From Manihot esculenta (taxonomy: Eukaryota; Streptophyta; Magnoliopsida; Malpighiales; Euphorbiaceae): a stretch of DNA of 64,000 bases. Of the stretch, positions 48,633 to 59,612 are shown piece after piece (position 1 is the first letter of the stretch; every line of letters starts with the position of its first letter). The notes under the pieces were generated by a model that saw nothing but the letters and a program-made list of their open reading frames with translations, was not told where the DNA came from and ran no database searches. Location of the stretch: NCBI RefSeq assembly GCF_001659605.2, contig NC_035177.2, positions 930,611 to 994,610 on the forward strand, given 5' to 3'. Both the position numbers and the translations under genes were made by a program.

Positions 48633-50397
48633 GGATAGAATATATTTTAGTCCATATTTTCATGGTCTTATTGATGTTTATTTGCACCTATTCTACCTAA
48701 TTTTGTGGTTTTAATAATGTTTTGCAAGTATTAGGTGTGAAGAAACAATTTGGAGAAAATGCTCTTAAAAGTGCCAAAAGAAGCCAAAATTAGAGAAGCA
48801 ACCTTCGGAGGCAACTTTCGGAAGCCAAAACTCAGTCACCTTCGGCGGCAACCTTCGGCGGCCGAACCATGCTGACAGAGACGAAAGTCCATTACCTTCG
48901 GCCGCCGAATCTTAACTTTCGGCTGCCGAACCTTCAGAACATAGACGGAAATCCAGCCTCCGAAACTCAACTTAGGCAGCCGAAAATGCGCTCTATTACA
49001 CTCCTTCCTTATTCAAGAAGCCATATCCCAAGTTGCCATATTTGAGGAGTCAAATAAGGGAAATATCTTGAGATCCAAATCTTCAATATTCACATTCAAT
49101 TATTGGATTTCAAGATCCCCCTTATTAAGGAAAGAAAATCCAAAGATCACATGCTTCCTACTTAGTAAGGAGTCTCTACCTTCCTTAATAGAGCATGGGC
49201 AGCCTCTTAACTCTTTAGGCAACATCTTGGAGACCTTGGGCAGCAAGTGAAAAGACCAAAGTGCCCCCACTTGCCCTCCATCACATGCAACTCGTTTTTG
49301 CCTTCATACATGCACAAACAAGGCATATGCAACACCAAGGACACTTTGGACAGCCTCTAAAAGCCTCATGGACTTCCATGAAACCCTAGGCAGCCTCTCA
49401 AGACATATTTAAAGGCTTCAAGAAGACAAGAAGACAAGTTTTCCATCTCCAAAAAATCAGCAAGGCCTCCAAGCCTCTCTCTCCACACTTTGCTTCATCT
49501 TTTGCTTTCTATTCCTTTATTTTCTGTTTTGGTTCAGCCATGAGTGGCTGAAACCCTCTTTCTAGTTGAGGATTGGTTGAAAATAAGGTTGTTTAAAAGG
49601 TTGTGAGATCTGAACAGAAACTTTTGTCTTTGATTATATTCAATATTCATGCAATTGATGCTTAATTCTAAGATTGCTTTGTTGTTTTGATCAAATTGGC
49701 CACTTGACTCTTAATAGCAAAGTTGATTGATTGTTGGATTAGAATATTTGTTAGTCCGTAATTGCTGGAAATATTCTGTCCATAGAACACTTGGTGTAAA
49801 AATCCAAGGAATTGCATGATCTAACATCATCTCATGCGTTTGAGTAGTTAGGGTTTGGATCTTTCTTGTTCTTCATGCAATTGGCAATTGTTTTGATGCC
49901 TATGGCCCAAGGACGTTCCTTGGCAATTTGTTGATTAGTAATTGGTTAGAGGACGTTCCCTAATCAGTTTGTTCATAAGGAAAGACATGGTGGTGAGAAG
50001 CATCTTCCACCCCCATAACCAACCTATTGAATCAATCAAGATAGCCATGTTTCAATGATCAACCTAAACAACCAAAGTAGATCCATATCTTCAACTAGAC
50101 TTTTCTCTTAATGATTTCTCCTCTTATTTTAGATTACTTACTATTTTAATTGCTTCTATTAGTTTTTAATCAAATCATCTCAAAACCCCCCTTTTTACTT
50201 TCCTTACACTTGTTTCTATTTCTCTTTGATTCCTTGCTTTCACTTGTGCTTTCAATTAGTTCTATTGGTCTTGATTAAGATAAATAAATAGGTAATCAAT
50301 TCTCTGTGGATACGATCCTTCACCACTGTCTGCAGTTGTAAATTGTAGGTAACCAAAGAAGGTTATTTTTGACCGGCTTCGACAACCGCTCCTGTCA
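48633..50397 (+). repeat. 5' LTR of element C (1,765 bp)
   Basis: Begins GGATAGAATATATTTTAG where the 3' LTR has TGATAGAACATATTTTAG, so the terminal T has changed to G. Ends CGACAACCGCTCCTGTCA. Palindrome cluster at about 48800-48985. Plus-strand TATTTAAAGG box near 49408-49417. It has 17 bp (around gcatgggcagcctctta, 49190-49210) that are absent from the 3' LTR, which accounts for the whole length difference. Confidence 0.95.
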
Positions 50398-50402
50398 AAA
50401 AT

Positions 50403-50420
50403 TGGCGCCGTTGCCGGGGA
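50403..50420 (+). promoter_or_regulatory. Primer-binding site of C, tRNA-Asp type
   Basis: TGGCGCCGTTGCCGGGGA, perfect complement of the 3' end of plant tRNA-Asp, five bases after the 5' LTR. Confidence 0.94.
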
Positions 50421-50452
50421 ATTGATTTCACTTGTTTGTTTATTTTTCTTTC

Positions 50453-52054
50453 ATGACTAGATCTGAAAGTAGGGACACTCTGCCCTTTGATCCAGAAATT
50501 GAACGCACACTCAGAAGGCTTGGAAAGCAAGTTTCTGCGCCTGAAGGACATTCTGCCCAACCTTCGGCCGCCGAAAGTCAGCAACATTCGGCCGCCGAAA
50601 GTCCTGAACTCCAGCAATCCAATCTTGCGCCAATGGCAGAACCTCAAGCACCAGTTGCTGTCCATGATGGACATGCTGTCCAAGGCCAGATAATTCAAAA
50701 AAATCCAGCAAATAGGCCACAAGCCCAAAGGAAAAGAACCATGAGGGAGTTAGCAACTCCTATAGGTGATTATGCTCCACTCTGCATCACCTATCCACCT
50801 CTTACAGTTCCCTTTGAACTGAAATCAGGTTTGATTCATCAGCTCCCTAAATTTAGAGGTTTGCAAAATGAAAATCCACATAAGCACTTAAAAGAATTTA
50901 AAATTATTTACTCATCCATGAGACCTCAAGGGATCTCTGAAGATCATGTTAAACTAAGAGCCTTCCCTTTTTCATTAGATGACCATGCTAAGGATTGGTT
51001 ATTTTATTTGCCACCTGGATCTATAACTTCTTGGGATGATATGGTCCAAGCCTTTTTGGACAAATATTTCCCACCATCTAAATCAATTGGCATAATAAGA
51101 GAAATCACTAGCATAAAGCAAAGACCAACTGAGGACTTATATGATTATTGGGAAAGGTTTGAAAGACTATGTACAGGTTGTCCACAACATGATATGTCAG
51201 ACAAAGCCCTCATTCAGTTCTTCTATGGAGGATTGATTCCATCCGAAAGGAAGCTCATAAATGTAGCCTGTGGAGGATCTATCCTAGACAAGACACCTAG
51301 AGAGATGAAGGAACTCATATCCAGCCTTGCAGCCTCATCTAAGCAATATGAAGAAGAGGGGCAACCGCAAAGAGGAATCTATGAGGTAAATACACCCTCT
51401 GTTGAATCTCAAATTTCAAAACTAACTTCTCTTGTAGAAAAGATCGCCCTTGGCCAAGTCCAACAAATACAAGCAATTCAGCCACCTAGGCCATGTGGGA
51501 TTTGTTCATATGTGGGACACCCAACTGATCAATGTCCCACACTCCAAGAAGACCATCAGCAAGCCAATGCAATTGGGAGGTACAACAACCAGCCTAGATA
51601 TGATCCATACTCCAACACCTATAACCCAGGTTGGAGAGACCATCCCAATTTCAGCTATGGAAAGAGCAACACTGATCAGAATCACCAAGGTTACCAAAGA
51701 AGCCAAGTCCAACTAGCACCTCCAGTGGACAATAACACAATGAATGAGGTAGTGAAGACCTTGCAAATGATACAACAACAGATGGGACAGATGGCCACCT
51801 CCATAAACAGATTGGAAGCTCAAGGAAAATTGCCATCCCAGACTGAGGCAAATCCCAAACAAAATGTAAGTGCCATTACTTTGAGAAGTGGGAAAGAGCT
51901 TCAAGATGCTAATCATGAGCAAGAGGAGGAAGTTGAACCAAGGCCATCTGAAGCCTCTCCAGCTCAGTCTGAACCACCTCATGCGCAAAGAGCTGATCCG
52001 AAGGTAAGCTTTCACATCCCACCTCCTTTTCCAAAAAGATTTGAAAGAACTTAA
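50453..52054 (+). CDS. Gag of element C
   Basis: Capsid/nucleocapsid polyprotein, open for 533 codons from MTRSESRDTLPFDPEIERTL; the frame is open 21 bp further upstream, but A and B also start at this Met. It contains a variable N-terminal linker with two SAAES segments encoded by the GC palindrome (50560-50605), the gag core (GSITSWDDMVQAFLDKYFPP, DLYDYWERFERLCTGCPQHD), one CCHC knuckle CGICSYVGHPTDQC near 51490-51535, an Asn/Tyr/Gln-rich segment and a coiled stretch MIQQQMGQMATSINRLE. It ends at TAA 52052-52054 after KRFERT; pol follows in the same frame. The stop lies in an A-rich spot and may be a mutation, because B reads on at this place. Possibly expressible as Gag alone. Confidence 0.9.
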   Translation: MTRSESRDTLPFDPEIERTLRRLGKQVSAPEGHSAQPSAAESQQHSAAESPELQQSNLAPMAEPQAPVAVHDGHAVQGQIIQKNPANRPQAQRKRTMRELATPIGDYAPLCITYPPLTVPFELKSGLIHQLPKFRGLQNENPHKHLKEFKIIYSSMRPQGISEDHVKLRAFPFSLDDHAKDWLFYLPPGSITSWDDMVQAFLDKYFPPSKSIGIIREITSIKQRPTEDLYDYWERFERLCTGCPQHDMSDKALIQFFYGGLIPSERKLINVACGGSILDKTPREMKELISSLAASSKQYEEEGQPQRGIYEVNTPSVESQISKLTSLVEKIALGQVQQIQAIQPPRPCGICSYVGHPTDQCPTLQEDHQQANAIGRYNNQPRYDPYSNTYNPGWRDHPNFSYGKSNTDQNHQGYQRSQVQLAPPVDNNTMNEVVKTLQMIQQQMGQMATSINRLEAQGKLPSQTEANPKQNVSAITLRSGKELQDANHEQEEEVEPRPSEASPAQSEPPHAQRADPKVSFHIPPPFPKRFERT

Positions 52055-54745
52055 AAAGAAAAAGAAGAAAGGGAGATCTTGGAGACCTTCAGAAAAGTGG
52101 AAATCAACATACCACTACTAGATGCTGTCAAGCAGATTCCAAGGTATGCAAAATTTCTGAAAGAGTTGTGCACCAACAGAAGAAAGCTAGCTGAAAGAGA
52201 GAAAGTAAGTGTAGGTGAGGTAGTTACTGCTGTTATTAAAAGAGAACTCCCTACCAAATGCAAGGACAAAGGTATGTTTGCTATCTCTTGCAAAATTGGG
52301 AGTGTTGGTATCAAGAAAGCCATGTGCGATCTTGGTGCATCTATTAATGTCATGCCTCTCTCCATCTATAAATCTCTCAATGCATGTGCACTAAAAGAAA
52401 CAAGAGTTGTGATACAATTGGCTGATAGATCTGTGGTATATCCCATAGGTGTTTTAGAAGATGTCTTAGTCCAAGTAGATGAACTTGTCTTTCCTGCTGA
52501 TTTTTATGTGATTGATACTAAGGAAGATAGTTGTAATACTAGTTCTGACATTCTTCTGGGATGTCCTTTCTTGAGTACTGCTAGGACTAAAATTGATGTG
52601 CATGATGGTACTCTTACCATGGAGTTTGAAGGGGAAGTCATTAAGTATAATGTCTATGATGCCATGAAATATCCACATGATATGTCCCCTGTTTATGGTC
52701 TTGATATCATTGATTGTTTGAGCCAAGATGTGTTTAACGAAAATCAAGATTCTATTTTAGATGATGATCTTTGCAGGATTGAAAACCTGAAATTGAAAGA
52801 AACAATCTGCAGCATTCAGCAAGTTGAGATCAACCAGACAGAAGATATTCGGCCGCCGAACATAGCCCACTTTCGACCGCCGAACCCTACTGCCCTTCAG
52901 ACGCAGCCTTCTGTCGCACCGCTTGAGCAGAACATCGCGCAAAAAGAAGACGTGTTTTGGCCGCCGAACATTTTACGGCCGCCGAACCCCACTGACTTGC
53001 GAAAGCCGAATCCATCGCCAAAGCTCACTCCGCAAACTGAAGAGATTCGGCCGCCGAACCCAGAACCTTTTCGGCCGCCGAACCTCTCCCAGCAGGTCCC
53101 GTCACAAGCAAGCTCCTCTGAAACTCCTCTGCAACAACCTTCTGATCTGAAGCCTCTCCCAGACCATCTGAAATACATGTACTTAGGAGTCAACAAGACA
53201 TTTCTAGTCATAGTGTCCAATGAATTGAACCAACATGAAGGATTAAGCCTCTTAAAGGTACTACAGAAACACAAGGGAGCCATAGGATGGACCATTGATG
53301 ACATAAAAGGTATCTCTCCTTCCACATGCATGCACAGAATTCACATGGAGGATGAGTGCAAGCCAGTTAGAGATGCTCAAAGAAGACTGAATCCACCCAT
53401 GATGGAGGTGGTAAAGAAAGAAATAGTCAAACTCCTTGATGCAGGAATCATCTACCCAATCTCTGATAGCAAATGGGTGAGCCCTGTACATGTAGTTCCA
53501 AAGAAAACTGGAATTACCATTGTTCCAAATGCTGAAGGTGAACTTGTCCCCACAAGAGTGCAAAATGGATGGAGGGTATGCATGGACTATAGGAAGCTCA
53601 ATGCTGCAACAAGGAAGGACCACTTTCCACTGCCTTTCATTGATCAGATGCTAGAAAGGCTTGCAGGTAAATCTCACTATTGTTGTCTTGATGGTTATTC
53701 AGGTTTTTATCAGATTCCAGTTGCTTCAGAAGACCAAGAGAAGACTACTTTCACCTGTCCTTTTGGCACTTTTGCCTTTAGGAGAATGCCATTTGGACTA
53801 TGCAATGCGCCTGCCACTTTTCAGCGATGCATGATGAGCATATTTTCTGACTACGTGGGTAAGACAATTGAGGTATTTATGGATGACTTCACAGTTCATG
53901 AAAATTCTTTTGATGAATGCCTTACCAATCTAGAAAAAATCTTGCAAAGATGCATTGAGACTAACCTTGTGCTTAATTATGAAAAATGTCATTTTATGGT
54001 TAATCAAGGTATGGTCTTAGGACATGTTGTTTCAGCAAAGGGCATAGAAGTGGACAAAGCTAAGGTGGACACCATAAAAAATCTGCCTTAGCCCACGAAT
54101 GTTAGAGACATTCGTTCCTTCCTTGGACATGCAGGATTCTACAGAAGATTCATCAAAGATTTCTCAAAAATTACTTTGCCATTATGCAGATTGCTCCAAC
54201 AAGATGTAACATTTGATTTTGACGCAGATTGCAAAAAGGCATTTGATTTGATTAAAGAATTGCTTGTGACAGCCCCAATTATTCAAGGGCCTGATTGGAA
54301 CCTACCTTTTGAAATCATGTGTGATGCAAGCAACTATGCAGTAGGAGCAGTTTTGGGGCAACGTGTGGGAAACTCACCACATGTCATTCACTATGCCTCT
54401 CGCACACTAGATGCTGCCCAAAGCAACTACACAACAACTGAAAAAGAGCTCTTGGCAGTTGTATTTGCTTTGGAGAAGTTCAGACCATATCTATTGGGAA
54501 CCAAAGTCATTGTCTATTCTGACCATGCAGCCTTGCGATACTTGATCAAGAAAAAAGAAGCAAAACCAAGGGTCATTAGGTGGATCCTACTTCTACAAGA
54601 ATTTGATCTTGAGATAAGAGACAAGAAGGGCAAAAAAAACCTTGTGGCAGACCACCTCAGCCGACTTCCCTCTAGTTCTGCACCATGCCCAGTCAAAGAA
54701 GAGTTCCCAGATGAACATCTGTTCGTCACTCATTCTGCCTAGAGG
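52055..54745 (+). pseudogene. Protease, RT and RNase H of element C, one internal stop, no integrase
   Basis: Same frame as gag. Protease: MCDLGASINVMPLSIY and a downstream ILLGCPFLSTARTKID. A linker with repeated RPPN follows (52847-53095). RT: SKWVSPVHVVPKK, WRVCMDYRKLNAATRKD, LDGYSGFYQIPVAS, FGLCNAPATFQRCM, catalytic VFMDDFTVH. TAG at 54089-54091 interrupts between RT and RNase H, at a place where B has Tyr. RNase H is full length: [48 protein letters not shown]. It ends [14 protein letters not shown] and TAG at 54740-54742. Integrase, present in A, is missing. Confidence 0.93.
52847..53095 (+). repeat. GC-palindrome cluster inside the pol linker of C
   Basis: Six or more copies of (a/t)(t/c)(t/c)(c/t)GGCCGCCGAAC or close variants, each translated as RPPN. 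The same DNA motif is read as SAAES in gag of the same element. The linkers of A and B lack it. Confidence 0.88.
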
Positions 54746-55791
54746 ATCATGCCACGCACACCACACCCCAGGGAAGTACTCAGTTTCTTTTGTCCTCTTT
54801 TCTCTTTTCTCCTCTCTCTTCTCTTTTTTTTTTACATTGAGGACAATGCATGATTTAAGTGTGGGGGTGCATATTCCTTCTTCTACTCCTTCTTTTCTTC
54901 TACTCTTCTCATGCTTTCTCATGCTTTCAGATGCAAAAAATTTTTTCTTTTTTCCATTCAGTTTTAAGTTTCATTCAAGTTAATTTGCCACAGTTAAATT
55001 TTAAGTTGTTTATGCTTTCAATAAAACACACACAACCACAACCTTCTTCATCCTTTTGTTTTGCTCTACTCAAACTTATGAACATGTTGGATGAGTTTTT
55101 CTCTCCATGACCCCATTGATGTGACAACTCTTTAAACTTATGTTGAATCAATTGCAGTGAGTTATATTCATGTTTGAGAATTGCCTTTTAATTGAATCTT
55201 TGAGTTTGCCATGGTGAAAAATATATTGATGACCCTCAATTGATTGAGAATAAATCAAAGTTGTGTGAATGAACTTAATGTGACTTGATTTAGCAATTGG
55301 TGTTGATTTGCCCAAATCATTGAGAGAAAGAAAATTCAGCAAAAGCAAAGACCTCAAAAGCACACATTGAAAATTGTTCCAATGGTCAAAAGACTATGAA
55401 CAAGGCAAGTAGCCACTTGGATAGGTGACCAACTGAAAAATATAAACCCTCAAATCAAAAATAGGTTGGTGACCTTTCCAAGCAAGATCTAAAGTGCAAA
55501 AGCCTGAATAAAGTACTTCAAGGTAAGGGCAAGTCAATCCAAAAACTAGAAAAAGTCTTAACAAATTAATGTGCATGATCTCTCTTGAGGAAAAAAAATC
55601 CTAGCCATGGCAAGCAAAGGGAAACAAGGAAAAAAGGTAAGTAATCTTCATGCATATATTCTTCACTGCAATGCTTCAAAATAGGTGTCTAGAGTAAGAG
55701 CTTAAGTGGAAATAAGGATCTAAAGGAAGAAAGCTTATTTGACTATGTTTATTTGCTTGAGGACAAGCAAAAGCTTAAGTGTGGGGGTATT
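54746..55791 (+). other. 3' untranslated DNA and polypurine tract of C
   Basis: No gene. Contains aagtgtgggggt twice: at about 54857-54869, after a pyrimidine-rich stretch, and at 55778-55788 directly before the 3' LTR, where it is the polypurine tract. The first copy could be a second, internal priming tract. The rest matches base pairs 1-600 of the window in reverse. Confidence 0.8.
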
Positions 55792-57539
55792 TGATAGAAC
55801 ATATTTTAGTCCATATTTTCATGGTCTTATTAATGTTTATTTGCACCTATTCTACCTAATTTTGTGGTTTTAATAATGTTTTTCAAGTATTAGGTGTGAA
55901 GAAACAATTTGGAGAAAATTCTCTTAAAAGTGCCAAAAGAAGCCAAAATTAGAGAAGCAACCTTCGGAGGCAACTTTCGGAAGCCAAAACTCAGTCACCT
56001 TCGGCGGCAACCTTCGGCGGCCGAACCATGCAGACAGAGACGAAAGTCCACTACCTTCGGCCGCCGAATCTCAATTTTCGGCCGCCGAACCTTCAGAACA
56101 TAGACGGAAATCCAGCCTCCGAAACTCAACTTAGGCAGCCGAAAATGCGCTCTATTACACTCCTTCCTTGTTCAAGAAGCCATATCCCAAGTTGCCATAT
56201 TTGAGGAGCCAAATAAGGGAAATATCTTGAGATCCAAATCTTCAATATTCACATTCAATTATTGGATTTCAAGATCCCCCTTATTAAGGAAAGAAAATCC
56301 AAAGATCACATGCTTGCTACTTAGTAAGGAGTCTCTACCTTCCTTAATAGAACTCTTTAGGCAACATCTTGGAGACCTTGGGCAGCAAGTAAAAAGACCA
56401 AAGTGCCCCCACTTGCCCTCCATCACATGCAACTCGTTTTTGCCTTCATACATGCACAAACAAGGCACATGCAACACCAAGGACACTTTGGACAGCCTCT
56501 AAAAGCCTCCTGGACTTCCATGAAACCCTAGGCAGCCTCTCAAGACATATTTAAAGGCTTCAAGTAGACAAGAAGACAAGTTTTCCATCTCTAAAAAATG
56601 GGCAAGGCCTCCAAGCGTCTCTCTCCACACTTTTCTTCATCTTTTGCTTTCTATTCCTTTATTTTCTGTTTTGGTTCAGCCATGAGTGGCTGAAACCCTT
56701 TTTCTAGTTGAGGATTGGTTGAAACTAAGGTTGTTTAAAAGGTTGTGAGATCTGAACAGAAACTTTTGTCTTTGATTATATTCAATATTCATGCAATTGA
56801 TGCTTAATTCTAAGATTGCTTTGTTGTTTTGATCAAATTGGCCACTTGACTCTTAATAGCAAAGTTGATTGATTGTTGGATTAGGATATTTGTTAGTCCG
56901 TAATTGCTGGAAATATTCTATCCATAGAACACTTGGTGTAAAAATCCAAGGAATTGCATGATCTAACATCATCTCATGCGTTTGAGTAGTTAGGGTTTGG
57001 ATCTTTCTTGTTCTTCATGCAATTGGCAATTGTTTTGATGCCTATGGCCCAAGGATGTTCCTTGGCAATTTGTTGATTAGTAATTGGTTAGAGGACGTTC
57101 CCTAATCATTTTGTTCATAAGGAAAGATATGGTGGTGAGAAGCGTCTTCCACCCCCATAACCAACCTATTGAATCAATCAAGATAACCATGTTTCAATGA
57201 TCAACCTAAACAACCAAAGTAGATCCATATCTTCAACTAGACTTTTCTCTTATTGATTTCTCCTCTTATTTTAGATTACTTACTATTTTAATTGCTTCTA
57301 TTAGTTGTTAATCAAATCATCTCAAAACCCCCCTTTTTACTTTCCTTGCACTTGTTTCTATTTCTCTTTGATTCCTTGCTTTCACTTGTGCTTTCAATTA
57401 GTTCTATTGGTCTTGATTAAGATAAATAAATAGGTAATCAATTCTCTATGGATATGATCCTTCACCACTATCTGCAGTTGTAAATTGTAGGTAACCAAAG
57501 AAGGTTATTTTTGACCGGCTTCGACAACCGCTCCTGTCA
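55792..57539 (+). repeat. 3' LTR of element C (1,748 bp)
   Basis: TGATAGAACATATTTTAG to CGACAACCGCTCCTGTCA. Nearly identical to the 5' LTR apart from the 17-bp gap and scattered substitutions. Palindrome cluster at about 55960-56145; TATTTAAAGG near 56549-56558. Confidence 0.95.
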
Positions 57540-57544
57540 CCTGC

Positions 57545-58925
57545 CCGTGGTGGCATGTTTGGCCGCCTAAGCTCGCCCCCGAAAGTTTAGACTTTCGGCT
57601 CTGGAGGGGAGTTTTGGCCGCCGAAAGTGTTGCCGAACATGCATGAGTTTCCGCTCTGGAACCACTTTCGGCCGCCGAACCTGTCGCCGAAAGTGGTTGA
57701 GTTTCGGCTCTGGAGGGACTTTCGACCACCGAACCTGCCTCCGAAAGTGCCCTGTTCAGCCTTCCTTTGCATGATTTCTATGTATGTTTTATGATGTTTT
57801 AGGGGGGTTATTAGGGAGTTGTTTAGAGTTATGTTAGTATATGTTTGGTTCCTCATTTGAGTCTACCTGTGTAGATTCGGACCCGAGGAACCGAGGACCC
57901 CAGCAGTAAGATAGCTGCATCAGAGTCAGCCTGAGGTGAGTAGAATGGATCCTTATGTTTTAAAGTAAATAAATTTTGAGCATGTTCATGCATCACGAAT
58001 TCCATAATATATACTAGGTTGTTTGCATTAGAATTCATGAATATGTTGCATTGCATACTATGATGTTGATGTGGATGGATGTTGGATGACCCATTAGCCC
58101 TTGATATGATATGATGACGATGATACGGTATGGAAGTCCAGTGAGACCCATTCTACGCTCCTGGCACGATATTAAGAGAAAGGCTAGTGAGGCCCATTCT
58201 ACGCCCCTGGTATATTGGAATGTTATGTTATGTTATGTTATGATAAGAGAAAGACCAGTGAGGCCCATTCTACGCCCCTGGCACCTTGGAATGTTATGTA
58301 GAGGGCTATTGGTGACAAGTCCATCCTTAATGTGATTTGTTTGTGATGTGATGCATTTCATGAAAGCATGAATTTTAATATAATGTTTTCTCTATTCTGC
58401 TCACTGGCTCTATTAGCTCACCCCTTTCCCTTAACCCCTAGGTTTGCAGGTTCAGGATAGACCAGGAAGTCAGTAAGAGTAAAGGTGTTATGTCTATGTA
58501 ATAGTTAGTAGTGGACATGAGATGTAAAATGGTATGATGTAATGTAATGTAAGATATGGTACAATATTGTATTAAGGAGAGAATTGTGATTGACCCTAGT
58601 GTTTATGGTTAATCCCCTTTTTGTACATGATCTTAAATGTTGTAATAATGTTTTTATGAGTTATGAAACTAGTTTGACATATGTTATGTTGACCCACTAG
58701 AGCATTTGATGAGGGCTGTAGTAGGGGGGTTTTATGTTTATGTTTATGGTGCATGCACAGGTCAAGCTTGTTAAATGTAAAGTATAAAGTTTTTATGAAA
58801 ATGTTGATCATGTATGGGATTGTAACAGGTTTACAGGATGTATGTTAGGCTTGCTACGGGTCCCGACGACCTTAAGTCGATCTGGATCCTAGCGCCGGTA
58901 GCGGTCCGATTTTCGGGTCGTTACA
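57545..58925 (+). repeat. 3' LTR of element E, right part
   Basis: Resumes the LTR cut at 48632 (57540-57544 being the duplicated target). Palindrome cluster 57555-57745, array of (g)aggcccattctacgcccctgg at about 58140-58285, end TTTTCGGGTCGTTACA at 58925. Intact TTACA here shows that the AA end of the 5' LTR is a mutation. Confidence 0.95.
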
Positions 58926-58930
58926 ACTAT

Positions 58931-59362
58931 TTAAATGTTTTATATAGTTCTGCTCAGTGGGCTTTTTAGCTCACCCCTCTCCCTTAACCCCCAGGCTTGC
59001 AGGTTCAGGATAGACCGGAGAGTCATCCAGGTTGAAGGTTACGTCTATGTAATAGTTAATAGTGGACATGAAATGTAAAATGGTATAATGTAATGTAATG
59101 ATTTGAGGTTTAGTATTGTGATTGGCCCTAATGTATGTTTATCCCTTTGTACATGATCCTATTAATAAATATTTTATGATGAGAAATGATGAACCAAGCT
59201 TGATATATGTTATGTTGATCCACTAGAGCATTTGATGAGGGCTCTAGCAGGGGTTTTTATGTATATGTTTATGGTGCATGCACAGTTCAAGCTTGGTATA
59301 TGGAAAGTTTTAAGTTTTATGAAAATATATGATCATGTATTGGATGTTATGAGGTATACAGG
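58931..59362 (+). repeat. Tekay-type LTR H, right part
   Basis: Continues from 40315 after element E: ctgctcagtgggctttttagctcacccctctccc..., then gtgcatgcacagttcaagcttg, stopping at ggtatacagg where Athila LTR fragment K begins. The last roughly 110 bp of a Tekay LTR are not seen here; they may lie beyond K and J, outside the window. Confidence 0.85.
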
Positions 59363-59612
59363 TGATAGAGCATATTTTAGCCCATATTTTCATGATCTTA
59401 TGGATGTTTATTTGCACCTATTCTACCTAATTTTGTGGTTTTAATCATGTTTTGCAAGTATTAGGTGTGAAGAAATAATTTGGAGAAAATGCTCTTAAAA
59501 ATACCAAAAGAAGCCGAAACTAGAGAAGTAACCTTTGGAGGCAACTTTTGGAAGCCAAAAATCAGTCACCTTCGGCGGCCGAAGGAGGACTCCAGAGACG
59601 AAAGTCGACCAC
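59363..59612 (+). repeat. Athila-type LTR fragment K (C subtype), cut by J
   Basis: First 250 bp of a C-type LTR: TGATAGAGCATATTTTAGCC, ..., the palindrome motif near 59569-59584. It is interrupted after accac (59608-59612), the candidate target site of J. Confidence 0.88.

Larger units (their letters stand above)
48633..57539 (+). mobile_element. Athila-type Ty3/gypsy retrotransposon C, integrase-less
   Basis: Complete 8,907-bp plus-strand element inside the 3' LTR of E, with target duplication cctgc (48628-48632 and 57540-57544). 5' LTR 48633-50397, perfect tRNA-Asp site 50403-50420, gag-protease-RT-RNase H in one frame with only two stops, then 3' untranslated DNA, polypurine tract and 3' LTR 55792-57539. 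No integrase: coding stops after [14 protein letters not shown] exactly as in B, and the sequence then matches the DNA downstream of integrase in A (atcatgcca-gcacaccacaccc). It is the youngest element in this nest by position. Confidence 0.96.
40316..58925 (+). mobile_element. Tekay/Del-type Ty3/gypsy retrotransposon E, interrupted by C
   Basis: Plus-strand element with target duplication actat (40311-40315 and 58926-58930), inserted into LTR H. 5' LTR 40316-42533, tRNA-iMet site, gag-pol 42794-47737, polypurine tract 47782-47793, 3' LTR 47794-48632 continuing at 57545-58925 after element C. Own length about 9.7 kb. Reassembled LTR lengths are 2,218 and 2,220 bp. Gag-pol is complete in domains (gag, protease, RT, RNase H, integrase, chromodomain-like tail) but has multiple stops and two frameshifts. 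Confidence 0.95.
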
